The notes: a model not told the origin generated them from the sequence alone. DNA of 50,495 nt from an uncultured Prevotellaceae bacterium (GCA_900318915.1 ONMI01000013.1:1-50495), one strand, 5' to 3'. Shown: positions 17,120 to 25,691, numbered from the stretch's first letter. Numbers and translations: made by a program.

Positions 17120-17521
17120 ATGAACCGTATCTTCCACAGCAGGATGACGTGGCATGCCCTTGCCGGCACCCTCGTTACAGGCATTGCCGCCCTCTGCCTC
17201 TTCTGGCAGCGGCAGGGCGCTTCCATCCTTTTGGCCATAGTCGCCGTGGCACTCACCGTGGTGCAGGTGGAGCGTATCATCCACACTACCTATACCCTCA
17301 CCACCGACGGGTGGCTCGTCATCTCGCAGGGCCGGTTCGCACGCACAAGGCGTTTCCGTGTAGGCGATATCTGGCGCATGGAGCATTGCACCCGCCTCTT
17401 CGGCCTCGTCAGTTACCTGCTCATCTGCTACGGCGACCGGCACCATGTGGCCGTGATGCCCGACAATGAAGAAGCCTTCGTGCGTGAAGTGGAGAAACGA
17501 CAGAACAATCCCGGACAATGA
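17120..17521 (+). CDS. membrane protein with bacterial PH-like domain
   Basis: 133 aa from the ATG at 17120. An in-frame TTG at 17111 lies inside the promoter box and is not a credible start. Two hydrophobic helices (about residues 11-30 and 34-50) precede a soluble part, YTLTTDGWLVISQGRF...RVGDIWRMEHC, which has the short-strand pattern of small bacterial PH domains (the bPH_4/DUF304-like kind). The stop overlaps the dacB start in ATGA, so the two are translationally coupled. That links it to envelope or peptidoglycan work by context only. It has no known enzymatic role. Confidence 0.7.
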   Translation: MNRIFHSRMTWHALAGTLVTGIAALCLFWQRQGASILLAIVAVALTVVQVERIIHTTYTLTTDGWLVISQGRFARTRRFRVGDIWRMEHCTRLFGLVSYLLICYGDRHHVAVMPDNEEAFVREVEKRQNNPGQ

Positions 17522-18741
17522 AACATATACTACTTATATGGCTGACATGGCTTGCCGCCATGCCCCTTCTGGCTCAGACCGACTACCGCAATGAATTCTC
17601 CGTTGCCGATACGGTGTTTGCCCAAGATGTATCCACCAACAGCGACAACTGGCTCCGCCAGCGCCTGGACCGTGTGACCGACGACCCGCTGCTGCAGACC
17701 GTACAGTTGGGCATGATGGTGTACGACCTGACCGACCAGCGCCCCCTCTACCGCTGGAATGAGCGCTACCGCATGCGTCCCGCATCGGTCGAGAAAGTAA
17801 TCACTTCGGTCACCGCCCTCGACATGCTGGGCACCGACTTCAAATATCACACCTACCTGCGCTATACCGGCACCCTGCAGGGCGACACCCTGCGCGGCGA
17901 CCTCTACTGCATAGGCGGTTTCGACCCCACGGTGACACGCAGTACACTCGTGGCCCTGGCCGACAGTCTGCGCAGTGCCGGCATAGGCCGTATCGAGGGC
18001 CGCATACTGGCCGATAAGTCGATGAAGGACACGCTCATGCTGGGCAGCGGTTGGTGTTGGGACGATCCCAACCCCACACTCTCGCCGCTGCTCGTCGACA
18101 AGAAAGACCGCTTTGTGCAGGAGTTCCGCAGCGTGTTGGCCAGCCGTGGCTTCACGCTCGATGTGTCGGTGGGGCAGGCCCGCTGTCCGCAGGGCGCCGT
18201 TGAAGTGGCCGACATGGCCACTCCCATTCTCTTGGTGCTCGACCGTATGATGAAAGAGAGCGACAATCTCTATGCCGAGTCGATGTTCTACCAGGTGGCG
18301 GCCGGCATGCACTCCATGCCCGTGAAGGCCGCCGACGGTGAGCGCGCCGTGAAAAATCTCATCCATCGTATGGGCTACAACGCTGCACCCTATTCGATAG
18401 CCGACGGCAGCGGCCTGTCGCCCTACGACTTCCTTACCCCCGAAATCGTGGTGGCCTTTCTGCGCTATGCCTACGACCATCCCTCCTTCTTTCCCTATTT
18501 CTACCAGGCCCTGCCCATTGCCGGATGCGACGGCACCCTGCAGAACCGTATGAAGAAAGGACGCGAGCATGGCAATGTGCATGCCAAGACCGGAACGGTG
18601 ACGGGTGTGAGCACCCTGGCCGGCTACTGCCGTGCTTCCAACGGCCACGAACTCTGTTTTGCCATCTTCTGCCAGGGAGCGCAGCGGGCTTCCGATGCCC
18701 GTGCCTTCCAGGACAAGGTGTGCGCCGCCCTGTGCCGGTAG
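17518..18741 (+). CDS. dacB: D-Ala-D-Ala carboxypeptidase/endopeptidase (PBP4, DacB)
   Basis: 407-aa periplasmic penicillin-binding protein. The signal peptide is MKHILLIWLTWLAAMPLLAQ. All three serine-active-site motifs are present: PASVEKV with S90 and K93 (SxxK), KESDNLY near 249 (SxN), and HAKTGTV near 357 (KTG). Between the first and second lies the inserted domain typical of PBP4 (TLRGDLYCIGGFDPT). It trims the terminal D-Ala of cell-wall peptides and cuts D-Ala-mDAP cross-links. Slightly shorter than many PBP4s, but no core motif is missing. It overlaps the preceding PH-like gene by four bases and is followed 25 bp later by a small acidic protein gene. Confidence 0.92.
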   Translation: MKHILLIWLTWLAAMPLLAQTDYRNEFSVADTVFAQDVSTNSDNWLRQRLDRVTDDPLLQTVQLGMMVYDLTDQRPLYRWNERYRMRPASVEKVITSVTALDMLGTDFKYHTYLRYTGTLQGDTLRGDLYCIGGFDPTVTRSTLVALADSLRSAGIGRIEGRILADKSMKDTLMLGSGWCWDDPNPTLSPLLVDKKDRFVQEFRSVLASRGFTLDVSVGQARCPQGAVEVADMATPILLVLDRMMKESDNLYAESMFYQVAAGMHSMPVKAADGERAVKNLIHRMGYNAAPYSIADGSGLSPYDFLTPEIVVAFLRYAYDHPSFFPYFYQALPIAGCDGTLQNRMKKGREHGNVHAKTGTVTGVSTLAGYCRASNGHELCFAIFCQGAQRASDARAFQDKVCAALCR

Positions 18742-18766
18742 TACAACAAACAACCCCCTAAAGACT

Positions 18767-19039
18767 ATGAAAATAACCGAAACCGACGGTTGGATGCCCG
18801 TCATCACCACCCTTGCCGTGATAGAGGGCAAGGAGTGCGTCACCCTGCTCAGCCTTGACGAGGAGGGCGACTGGGTGGCCCTGGGCGACAGTGAGCCGGC
18901 CGATGACGACCTTGACGCCCTCTCCGTAGAAGAACTGCTCGCCATGGATGCCTCGCTGGCCGATGCCCCCGACCTGCAACCGGGGCAATGTGCCGTGCGC
19001 GACGGCCTTCAGAGCCCTTGGACGATAGAAGAAGAGTAA
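18767..19039 (+). CDS. small acidic protein, function unknown
   Basis: 90 aa from ATG 18767. The frame is open further upstream, but only as a shadow inside dacB. It is strongly acidic (LDEEGDWVALGDSEPADDDLD) with a beta-rich N-terminal third (WMPVITTLAVIEGKECVTLLSL). There is no signal peptide or metal motif. It follows dacB by 25 bp and ends 6 bp before a terminator, so it is probably the last gene of the PH-like/dacB operon. I do not recognise the family. Confidence 0.6.
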   Translation: MKITETDGWMPVITTLAVIEGKECVTLLSLDEEGDWVALGDSEPADDDLDALSVEELLAMDASLADAPDLQPGQCAVRDGLQSPWTIEEE

Positions 19040-19045
19040 CAAAAG

Positions 19046-19074
19046 CCGGGACGGGAAGGAAAGTCCCGGTTTTT
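19046..19074 (+). terminator. terminator after the dacB operon
   Basis: CCGGGAC (19046-19052) pairs with GTCCCGG (19063-19069), followed at once by TTTTT. A standard intrinsic terminator, 6 bp past the last stop codon. Confidence 0.85.
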
Positions 19075-19138
19075 GTGTATAATTTTCAATTTTTAACGAT
19101 TTGTAGCCGTTTTGTTGGTGTTATTGACGGTTAATTGT

Positions 19139-19146
19139 TAACTTTG
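19139..19146 (+). promoter_or_regulatory. promoter -7 box upstream of the cobalamin riboswitch
   Basis: TAACTTTG fits TAnnTTTG. The expected transcription start (~19152) coincides with the first bases of the riboswitch fold, which supports the call. Confidence 0.6.
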
Positions 19147-19152
19147 CACCCG

Positions 19153-19330
19153 GATTCAGGTGAGACGAAGGGCGTCAGCGCCCCGAGACTTTAAAAGGGA
19201 ATCTGGTGCAAAACCAGAACAGTGCCCGCTACTGTAATCCCCATTGTTGGAAATCCAAACACGCCACTGCACCTTGCGGGAAGGCGGATTTTCAGGGGAG
19301 AGTCAGGATACCTGCCTTTATCTTAGGTAA
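19153..19330 (+). promoter_or_regulatory. cobalamin (B12) riboswitch
   Basis: The conserved landmarks occur in order: AAAAGGGAA (~19193), GGTGCAAAACC (~19205), CAGTGCCCGCTACTGTAAT (~19220), GCCACTG (~19263), GGGAAGGCG (~19278), and the B12 box AGTCAGGATACCTGCC (19301-19316). After it, CCTCTCC...GGGAGG can form a hairpin before the receptor's ATG (19384), a likely expression platform. In the family, adenosyl- or methylcobalamin binding turns expression off. It should control the TonB receptor and the PepSY gene. Confidence 0.93.
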
Positions 19331-19383
19331 CAGCCTCTCCGGGGCCAGGGAGGTCTTATTAACATCTTAACATTTTTCTTTTT

Positions 19384-21657
19384 ATGAAAGCAAAAGCATT
19401 TGCTTTGGCTCTGATGAGCCTTTCTGTCGGAGGTGCCGCTGCGGCCACTTTCGACGAAGACAGTGTAATCGTCCTCAATGAGGTATTTGTGGTGCACCAA
19501 AAGCCGTCGGCAGTGGGCAAACTGCCCGTTCCGCTTGAAAAAGCCCCCCTCACGGTGTCGACCGTGGCAAGACCCAAGATTGAGAATCTGAGTCTGCGCG
19601 ACCTCAACGATGCGGCACGCACCATGACCGGTATCCGGCCCATCAACTCGTATGGCGGATTCCTCTACTTCACCATCCGCGGCTTCTCCGACTTTGTGCT
19701 GCTCAACGACGGTATCCGCGATGAGCGCCACAATCTCTACCAGTCGGCACCGAGCACCAGCCTCGCCTCCGTGCAGAGCGTCGAGGTGCTGAAAGGAGCC
19801 GCTTCGGTCATGTTCGGCCATTCGGCACTGGGTGGCGTGGTGAACGTGATTCACAAACAGCCTACAGCCCAGAAACATGTCAACACCGGACTCTCTATCG
19901 GCAGCTGGGGGCGCTACTCGGTCAACGGCGGTGCAAGCGGTCAGATAGCCAAGGGTGTGAACTTCCGTACCGACTTCTCCATGAGCGGCGGCGAAGGATG
20001 GCGCCACACCGACAACAAGGCCTACAATGCCTGGCTGGCACTCGACTTCCGCCTGAGCGACAACGACAAGTTGGGCTTCACCGTATCGGCCAAGGACGAC
20101 TACTACGGCACAGACACCGGACAGCCCCATTTCACGGCCGATGTGTTCGACCTGAGCGGCAACAAGCAGTGGAGCGTGGGCGAGATACCCGACGCCATCA
20201 ATCCGCGCACCCGTTTCAATGACCCCAAGGACCATCTTACCGACAAGGACCTCACCGTGGCGCTCAAGTATGTGCACCAGTTCCGCAATCCCGACTGGAA
20301 ACTCACCGACCTGCTGTCATACTACTACGACGACCTCGACTACTACGCCTCGGAGGGCCTGAGCTACCTCACATCGAGCGAGCCCATCTACAAGCACTAC
20401 TACATGAGCGGCGACAAGAAAACCTACATCAACACCGACTCGCTCCGTCGCACGGGCTTCCTCTTTGCCTATGAGACCAACCTGCTGCAGAACCAGCTCG
20501 AGGTGAACGGAAAAGCCATGACCGGCAATATCCGCCACGACCTGCTCTTCTCGGCCAACTACTCCAATCTGTATCTGCCCCGCTGGCGCTCATCCTACGG
20601 CTCGGCAGCATCCGGCCCCGGCAAGAACGCCATCCTCTCCGTGGTGAACCCCACGCTGAACCAGGGCGACATCCACTGCCCCTGGCAGAAGAGAAGCCTG
20701 GAGTGGGAGCAGGACTACGGCCTGCACGTGGGCGACTACATCCACTTCACCGACCAGTTTACGGTGCTGGCCTCGCTGCGCTACGACTACTTCCACCGCA
20801 ATTACCAGATGGTGTACAGCGACGACAAGACCATCACTTCAAAAGACCCCAAGACCTCTGAGCACAACAACTCGCTCACCTATCGTCTGAGCGCCCTCTA
20901 TGAGTTCAACGACCATATCAATGTCTATGCCTCTACCAGCAGCTTCTTTAAACCCACCCGCACCGCGGTGAGCGACGGCTACATCTATATAGACAGCGAC
21001 GGAAAGAAACTCGACGGCAGTGTAAACGGCAGCATCTACAAGCCCATTTCAGGCCGCCAGTATGAGATAGGCTCGCACATCTCGTTCAGCAACCGCCTGC
21101 ATGCCGACTTCGCCGCTTTCTACATCATCAAGAACAATATGGTGCAGAGCCTCGGCAAGCTGGAAGACGGCACCAATGTGTCGGGACAGGTGGGACGTGC
21201 CGACTCCAAGGGTTTGGAACTGAGCTTCGTGGCCAATCCCATCGACCCCCTCACACTGGATGCAGGCTACTCGCTCACCATCGCCAAGCTGAAAGAATTC
21301 TCCTACACCGAGTATGCCAGCAATACTCAGGCCGGCAACTATCTGCAGCATGCCCCCAAGCACATGGCCTACGGATGGGCATTCTGGGATTTCCAGCAGG
21401 CACTGAAGGGTTTGAAGGCCGGTGTGGGCTTCAACTATTCGAGCAAGGTGTATGTGAACGCCGCCAACACCATGACTTTCGACCCCTATGCCGTGTGCAA
21501 CGCCATGGTGAGCTACAAGCTGAAGAACCATTGGAAGCTGCAGCTCAATGTGAACAACATTTTCGACAAGACCTACTACATGTATGCCGTCAGCACCACA
21601 GGCTATGTGCCTGAGGAAGGACGCAATGTGCGCTTCACCGCCACTTTCGAACTCTAA
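19384..21657 (+). CDS. TonB-dependent outer-membrane receptor under B12 control
   Basis: 757 aa. It has a signal peptide (MKAKAFALALMSLSVGGAAAA) and then a plug domain directly, without the carboxypeptidase-like N-terminal extension common in SusC. Plug landmarks are RPINSYGGFLYFTIRGFSDF and SVEVLKGAASVMFGHSALGGVVNVI. A 22-strand barrel ends in a phenylalanine-containing ATFEL. The plug and barrel read more like ferric-siderophore receptors than classical BtuB, yet the leader carries a cobalamin riboswitch. So the substrate is probably a corrinoid or a B12-linked metal complex. It is followed 9 bp later by a PepSY membrane protein, also usual beside siderophore receptors. No SusD partner is present. 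Confidence 0.9.
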   Translation: MKAKAFALALMSLSVGGAAAATFDEDSVIVLNEVFVVHQKPSAVGKLPVPLEKAPLTVSTVARPKIENLSLRDLNDAARTMTGIRPINSYGGFLYFTIRGFSDFVLLNDGIRDERHNLYQSAPSTSLASVQSVEVLKGAASVMFGHSALGGVVNVIHKQPTAQKHVNTGLSIGSWGRYSVNGGASGQIAKGVNFRTDFSMSGGEGWRHTDNKAYNAWLALDFRLSDNDKLGFTVSAKDDYYGTDTGQPHFTADVFDLSGNKQWSVGEIPDAINPRTRFNDPKDHLTDKDLTVALKYVHQFRNPDWKLTDLLSYYYDDLDYYASEGLSYLTSSEPIYKHYYMSGDKKTYINTDSLRRTGFLFAYETNLLQNQLEVNGKAMTGNIRHDLLFSANYSNLYLPRWRSSYGSAASGPGKNAILSVVNPTLNQGDIHCPWQKRSLEWEQDYGLHVGDYIHFTDQFTVLASLRYDYFHRNYQMVYSDDKTITSKDPKTSEHNNSLTYRLSALYEFNDHINVYASTSSFFKPTRTAVSDGYIYIDSDGKKLDGSVNGSIYKPISGRQYEIGSHISFSNRLHADFAAFYIIKNNMVQSLGKLEDGTNVSGQVGRADSKGLELSFVANPIDPLTLDAGYSLTIAKLKEFSYTEYASNTQAGNYLQHAPKHMAYGWAFWDFQQALKGLKAGVGFNYSSKVYVNAANTMTFDPYAVCNAMVSYKLKNHWKLQLNVNNIFDKTYYMYAVSTTGYVPEEGRNVRFTATFEL

Positions 21658-21666
21658 TAGGCTCCA

Positions 21667-23094
21667 ATGAGAATAAACCGGCTTTTTATCAAGCTGCACA
21701 GGATGCTGGGCTCCCTGCTCAGCATCCTCTTCCTCATGTGGTTTCTCACGGGCATGGTCATGATGTATCACACCTACCCCAGTGTGAGCCAGAAAGATGT
21801 GGTGAGCCATGCCGAGCGGATAGAGGCCGGCTCACTGCTCCCCGTCGACAGCCTGCCTGCCCGTGCCGAAGCCATCACTCTGGAGCGGAGAGGCAACACC
21901 GAGGTGTACCGCATGCGTATGGCCGATGAGGAGCAACTGGTGGAGGCACATACGGGCAAGGCGGCACAGCCGTTGAGCGAGGCCATGCTCCGGCAGACGG
22001 CAGCAAGGTGGGGTGGAGACCAGCCGCAGCTTCTCGACACCCTTCATGCCATCGATGTGTGGCTCATAGGCGCCATGCCTTTTCAGGAGTATCCCATCTA
22101 CCACTATTCGCTGGGCGATACCCGGAAGTCAGAGGTCTATGTGTCGTCAAGAACAGGACGCGTGCTGCAGTTTACCGACCGCAGCAGCCGTTCCTGGGCT
22201 TGGGTGGGAGCCATTCCCCACTGGATATACATCACCGGCCTGCGTGCCCATGGCCGTCAGCCGTGGACCGATACGGTACTCTGGATTTCCGGTTTCGGTA
22301 TCGCCATGGTAGCCTTAGGCCTCGTGGTCGGTATCCGCTCCATGGTTGTGGCACGCCGTCGGCGTCGGCTCACTCCCTATGTCAAGTCAGCTTTCAAGCT
22401 GCATCATGTGTTCGGCCTTTTCTTCGGCCTTTTCGTGCTCACTTGGATATTCAGCGGCTATATGTCGCTAGCCGATGCTCCGAAGGCAGTGTGGCCGGTG
22501 CACGATGACCATTCCGCACGACAACTCTATGCCGACACCCTGCATACCAGTCTGTTCACCCTCGACGTGAACCATGTGGCGGCTGCCTACGATGCCAGAT
22601 GTGTGGAGCTGATGGAGATGGGCGGCCGACCCTTCTACCACGTATGGACGGCTGATGACGACTTCCTGGTGGATGCCGCCGACAGCACGGTGCGCACGGT
22701 GGTGCTCGACACCGCTTTCTGCCGCAATGTGGTGGAGAAGGCCTTTCGTGCCTCGTGCCCTATCAAGGCCACGGCGATGGACCGCTATGACAATTATTAC
22801 GTAAGCCAGAAACATACACTCCCACTGCCGGTGATAAAAGTGGAGACCGACGATGCCGACCGTTGTGCCTACTATATCAATCCCCGCAACGGCTCCTGCC
22901 GCTATTACAACACCAATCGGCGGGCCGGCAAATGGATGTATTCGGGACTCCATGCCTTCAACACATCGTTCTTTGCCCGCCATCCCCTGTTGCGTAAGAG
23001 CCTGCTATGGCTGTTGATGCTGGGCGGCACGGTGGTGAGCGCTACAGGCGTGGTGCTCACTCTGAGGCGACTGCGTAGGAAGAAAAGCAAATGA
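21667..23094 (+). CDS. PepSY-associated TM protein (PiuB-like)
   Basis: 475-aa inner-membrane protein. An N-terminal helix (LHRMLGSLLSILFLMWFLTGMVMMY) begins with the family's LHR motif. Further helices lie at about 205-235 and 245-265 (FKLHHVFGLFFGLFVLTWIFSGYM, again with a His pair), and one near the C-terminus (LLWLLMLGGTVVSATGVVLTLRRLRRKK). Between them are periplasmic PepSY-like parts. Conserved membrane histidines suggest haem binding, and members are thought to be reductases for metals brought in by TonB receptors. It is 9 bp after the riboswitch-controlled receptor, so it shares its B12 control. A role in reducing or releasing a corrinoid or iron in the periplasm is inference. Confidence 0.85.
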   Translation: MRINRLFIKLHRMLGSLLSILFLMWFLTGMVMMYHTYPSVSQKDVVSHAERIEAGSLLPVDSLPARAEAITLERRGNTEVYRMRMADEEQLVEAHTGKAAQPLSEAMLRQTAARWGGDQPQLLDTLHAIDVWLIGAMPFQEYPIYHYSLGDTRKSEVYVSSRTGRVLQFTDRSSRSWAWVGAIPHWIYITGLRAHGRQPWTDTVLWISGFGIAMVALGLVVGIRSMVVARRRRRLTPYVKSAFKLHHVFGLFFGLFVLTWIFSGYMSLADAPKAVWPVHDDHSARQLYADTLHTSLFTLDVNHVAAAYDARCVELMEMGGRPFYHVWTADDDFLVDAADSTVRTVVLDTAFCRNVVEKAFRASCPIKATAMDRYDNYYVSQKHTLPLPVIKVETDDADRCAYYINPRNGSCRYYNTNRRAGKWMYSGLHAFNTSFFARHPLLRKSLLWLLMLGGTVVSATGVVLTLRRLRRKKSK

Positions 23095-23112
23095 AAGGAG
23101 CCCTTCTTCTTC

Positions 23113-23526
23113 TTATACGAAGTTGAGAAGGCTCTGCAGCCGGGTCTGCACTTTGGTCAGCACCCGGGCTGTCTCACCGCTCTCGTCGTGGCCCTGCTTG
23201 TCGAGTAGAGCGATGGCGCGCTTGATGAGTTTGCAGTCATCCAGCGTGAGGGGCATCTCCGTGATGGAGTAGTCGGGGTCGGCATACCGATAGTAAATCT
23301 TGTCGTACACCTCGATGGGAGCGTTGTAGCCCAACTTGTCGGACCGCATGATTTGGATGTCCATCTGCACGGTCCGGGCGCACACGCCCTTTGTGATGCC
23401 CTCCATGTCGTAGAGGGCGTCGGAGCAGGCCTCGACGAGATCGTCGAGGGTCCATCTTCTGTACCTGTTTCTCAGGCAGTTGTCAATGGTCTTGTACCTT
23501 ATTAAGGCATTCTTGTTGGCAGGCAT
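23113..23526 (-). CDS. HTH regulator-like protein lacking a WYL domain
   Basis: 137 aa from the Met at 23526 (MPANKNALIRYKTIDNCL). The opening, with RRWTLDDLVEACSDALYD, RTVQMDIQIMRSDKLGYNAPI and YADPDYSITEMPLT, is the N-terminal DNA-binding and linker part of Bacteroidota WYL-type regulators. Those normally continue for another ~150-200 residues with a WYL ligand-sensing domain. Here the protein ends at LQSLLNFV. No WYL-like text follows, because the convergent PepSY gene occupies the DNA. It may be a truncated paralogue or a domain-only regulator. A terminator-like hairpin sits just upstream of its start. It could regulate the neighbouring receptor genes, but nothing shows that directly. Confidence 0.72.
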   Translation of the reverse strand: MPANKNALIRYKTIDNCLRNRYRRWTLDDLVEACSDALYDMEGITKGVCARTVQMDIQIMRSDKLGYNAPIEVYDKIYYRYADPDYSITEMPLTLDDCKLIKRAIALLDKQGHDESGETARVLTKVQTRLQSLLNFV

Positions 23527-23548
23527 AGTAATGTTTGGTTTTAGGCAT

Positions 23549-23593
23549 AAAAAAAAGTTGGATCGTTTCCTGGGTAAAGGATAATCCAACTTT
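23549..23593 (-). terminator. terminator/attenuator before the HTH gene
   Basis: On the minus strand AAAGTTGGAT (23593-23584) pairs with ATCCAACTTT (23563-23554), followed by a run of T (plus strand A run 23549-23556). It lies 20 bp before the HTH start and after the 51-codon frame, so it either ends that short transcript or attenuates the HTH gene. Confidence 0.65.
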
Positions 23594-23629
23594 CATGTTC
23601 GCAGTTTCTTCTATGAGAGCCGAGGTGCG

Positions 23630-23785
23630 TCAGGCGTCTGCATAGAGAAAAAGTTGTCTGTAATGGAGTGGGTTTCCTATATCCCGATTGTACAGTGTCT
23701 CAAATCTTTTATTGTCACGAAGCATGTGTTCGAAGTTGCGGTAACTCCGACTTGGTGTCAATGCTATGTGATCTGTCTGTCTCAT
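23630..23785 (-). CDS. possible 51-aa protein, unknown
   Basis: From the Met at 23785 a 51-residue frame reads MRQTDHIALTPSRSYRNFEH to LFLYADA. It has ordinary protein composition, no membrane helix, and lies 52 bp after a good TATATTTG promoter box and 37 bp before a terminator-like hairpin. The upstream extension of the frame (RLFFAFFLIFFFYAKRF) is antisense A-rich DNA and is not included. It could equally be a non-coding leader of the HTH gene. Confidence 0.35.
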   Translation of the reverse strand: MRQTDHIALTPSRSYRNFEHMLRDNKRFETLYNRDIGNPLHYRQLFLYADA

Positions 23786-23836
23786 CTTTATAGGATACAG
23801 GTGGCTTGAAAGTGCCTTTTTCAGGCAATTGCGCTG

Positions 23837-23844
23837 CAAATATA
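23837..23844 (-). promoter_or_regulatory. promoter -7 box, short transcript/HTH gene
   Basis: Minus strand TATATTTG followed by CAGCG, a good TAnnTTTG match. No TTTG at the 19-bp position. Confidence 0.55.
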
Positions 23845-23897
23845 CGTTTTTAGTGCGAAATCTTTTTGCGTAGAAGAAAAAAATCAAGAAAAAAGCG

Positions 23898-23947
23898 AAA
23901 AAAAGACGGCCATGGACCGATGACTTCTTTTGCATCGTCCATGGCCG
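23898..23947 (-). terminator. terminator of the etf/acyl-CoA dehydrogenase operon
   Basis: CGGCCATGGAC (23907-23917) pairs with GTCCATGGCCG (23937-23947), with GATG/CATC extending the stem past a bulge. On the minus strand it is followed by TCTTTTTTT. It lies 26 bp past the acyl-CoA dehydrogenase stop. Confidence 0.85.
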
Positions 23948-23972
23948 GCCATTTGCGGTATAATAAGAATGC

Positions 23973-25682
23973 TTATTCCTGACGGTAGGCGTCGAGGTCG
24001 TCGGCCTTGTAGTTCTTCACAAAGGCGAAGTGGCCGGCGCAGTCGGCCTCGGCATGGCGCACGTACACCTGTGCACTCTTGGCGAAGAGCTCGGGAGCGC
24101 GGCTGGCGTCGAGCAGGATGAGCAGCGACATCACGATGTCGCCGGTCATCTCATACAGACGGCGGGCCAGGAAGTCCTGCATCTCCTGATTGCCGGCTTC
24201 CTTCACCAGGGCCAGCGCCTCCTCATACTGGGCCACGAGTGCCTCCACACGCGTCTTCAGCGGCTGCATCTCGGCCGATACCTCCTCGGCCAGCATCTCC
24301 TTGATGATGTTGAGATAGGTGCCGTTGGTGATGTAGCGCACGGCGGCCACCACCTGCAGCTGCGTGGTTCCCTCGTAGATGGAGAAAATGCGGGCGTCGC
24401 GGAACAGACGCTGGCTCTTGTACTCCATGATGAAGCCCGAACCACCATGAATGCTGATAGCGTCGTAGGCGTTCTGGTTGGCATACTCCGAGTTCATACC
24501 CTTGGCCAGCGGTGTGAAAGCGTCGGCCAGGCGGGTGTAGCGCTTCAGCTCCTGACGCTCCTCGGCGGTGAGCTTGCGGTCGCGCTGTATGTCCTCAAGG
24601 CATTTGTAGATGTCCACGTAGCGGGCGGTCTGGTAGAGCAGCGATCGGCCGGCATCGAGCTTGGCCTTCATGCGGCTGAGCATGTCGTAGACAGCAGGGA
24701 AGTGGATAATCTTCTGTCCGAACTGTGCACGTTCGCGGGCATACTTCAGACCCTCGTTGTAAGCCTCCTGCTCCACACCCACGCTTTGGGCGGCAATGCC
24801 CAGGCGGGCACCGTTCATCAGGGCCATCACATACTTGATAAGTCCCAGGCGGGTGCTGCCGCAGAGTTCAGCCTTGGCGTTTTTGTAGGTGAGCTCGCAG
24901 GTGGGGCTGCCATGGATACCCAACTTGTGCTCAATGTGGCGCACGTCGACACCGCCGTTGCGTTTGTCGTAGATGAACATCGACAGGCCGCGGCCGTCCT
25001 TGGTGCCCTCCTCAGAGCGGGCCAGCACCAGGTGGATGTCGCTGTCGCCGTTGGTGATGAAGCGCTTCACGCCGTTCAGGCGCCAGCACTGCTCCTTCTC
25101 GTCGTAGGTGGCCTTCAGCATCACACGCTGCAGGTCGCTGCCGGCGTCGGGCTCGGTCAGGTCCATCGACATGGTCTCACCGGCGCACACGCGCGGAATG
25201 TACTTCTTGCGCTGCTCCTCATCGCCGAACTCATAGAGGGTGTCGATACAGCTCTGCAGGCTCCAGATGTTCTGGAAACCGGCATCGGCGGCCGAGATGA
25301 CCTCTGAGAGCATGGAGAAGGTTACGTTGGGCAGGTTCAGACCACCGTAACGGCGGGGCATCGAAACGCCCCATAAGCCGGCCTTGCGGGTAGCGTCGAG
25401 GTTCTCCACTGTCTTCGAGGCGTAGATCATGCGGCCGTTCTCCAGATGCGGACCTTCCAGGTCTACGCTCTCCGAGTTGGGCTCGATGATGTTGGCGGCC
25501 ACATCGCCTGTTATCTCCAGTATCTGCTTGTAGTTCTCGATGGCATCCTCGTAGTCGACGGGTGCATCGTCATGCTCTTTTGCATCGGCGTAGTCCTTCT
25601 CTTTCAGGTCTACGATGCGCTTCATCAGCGGATGATCCAGGTGAAACGCTATCTCGGGATGATCGCTATAATAGTTTGCCAT
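23973..25682 (-). CDS. acyl-CoA dehydrogenase
   Basis: 569-aa FAD enzyme of the acyl-CoA dehydrogenase family, in the longer ~570-600-aa branch with an added C-terminal helical region. It carries the N-terminal helical domain, the middle beta domain (MSMDLTEPDAGSDL and KRFITNGDSD), the FAD/dimer segment ARERAQFGQKI, and RIFSIYEGTTQLQ, in which the YEGT glutamate is the usual catalytic base. It takes two electrons from an acyl-CoA and passes them to ETF, whose subunits are encoded just upstream (etfB, etfA). The substrate chain length cannot be read. A 61-aa membrane protein gene sits between etfA and this gene (9-bp gap). In this anaerobe the system may run in the reductive, energy-linked direction; that is inference. 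Confidence 0.92.
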   Translation of the reverse strand: MANYYSDHPEIAFHLDHPLMKRIVDLKEKDYADAKEHDDAPVDYEDAIENYKQILEITGDVAANIIEPNSESVDLEGPHLENGRMIYASKTVENLDATRKAGLWGVSMPRRYGGLNLPNVTFSMLSEVISAADAGFQNIWSLQSCIDTLYEFGDEEQRKKYIPRVCAGETMSMDLTEPDAGSDLQRVMLKATYDEKEQCWRLNGVKRFITNGDSDIHLVLARSEEGTKDGRGLSMFIYDKRNGGVDVRHIEHKLGIHGSPTCELTYKNAKAELCGSTRLGLIKYVMALMNGARLGIAAQSVGVEQEAYNEGLKYARERAQFGQKIIHFPAVYDMLSRMKAKLDAGRSLLYQTARYVDIYKCLEDIQRDRKLTAEERQELKRYTRLADAFTPLAKGMNSEYANQNAYDAISIHGGSGFIMEYKSQRLFRDARIFSIYEGTTQLQVVAAVRYITNGTYLNIIKEMLAEEVSAEMQPLKTRVEALVAQYEEALALVKEAGNQEMQDFLARRLYEMTGDIVMSLLILLDASRAPELFAKSAQVYVRHAEADCAGHFAFVKNYKADDLDAYRQE

Positions 25683-25691
25683 AATTCTTTC

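Noticed and set aside
23098-23134. Hairpin between the PepSY and HTH genes as a terminator
   Set aside because: GAGCC...GGCTC pairing exists, but no T run follows on the plus strand, and it lies within the HTH coding end, so I left it uncalled.
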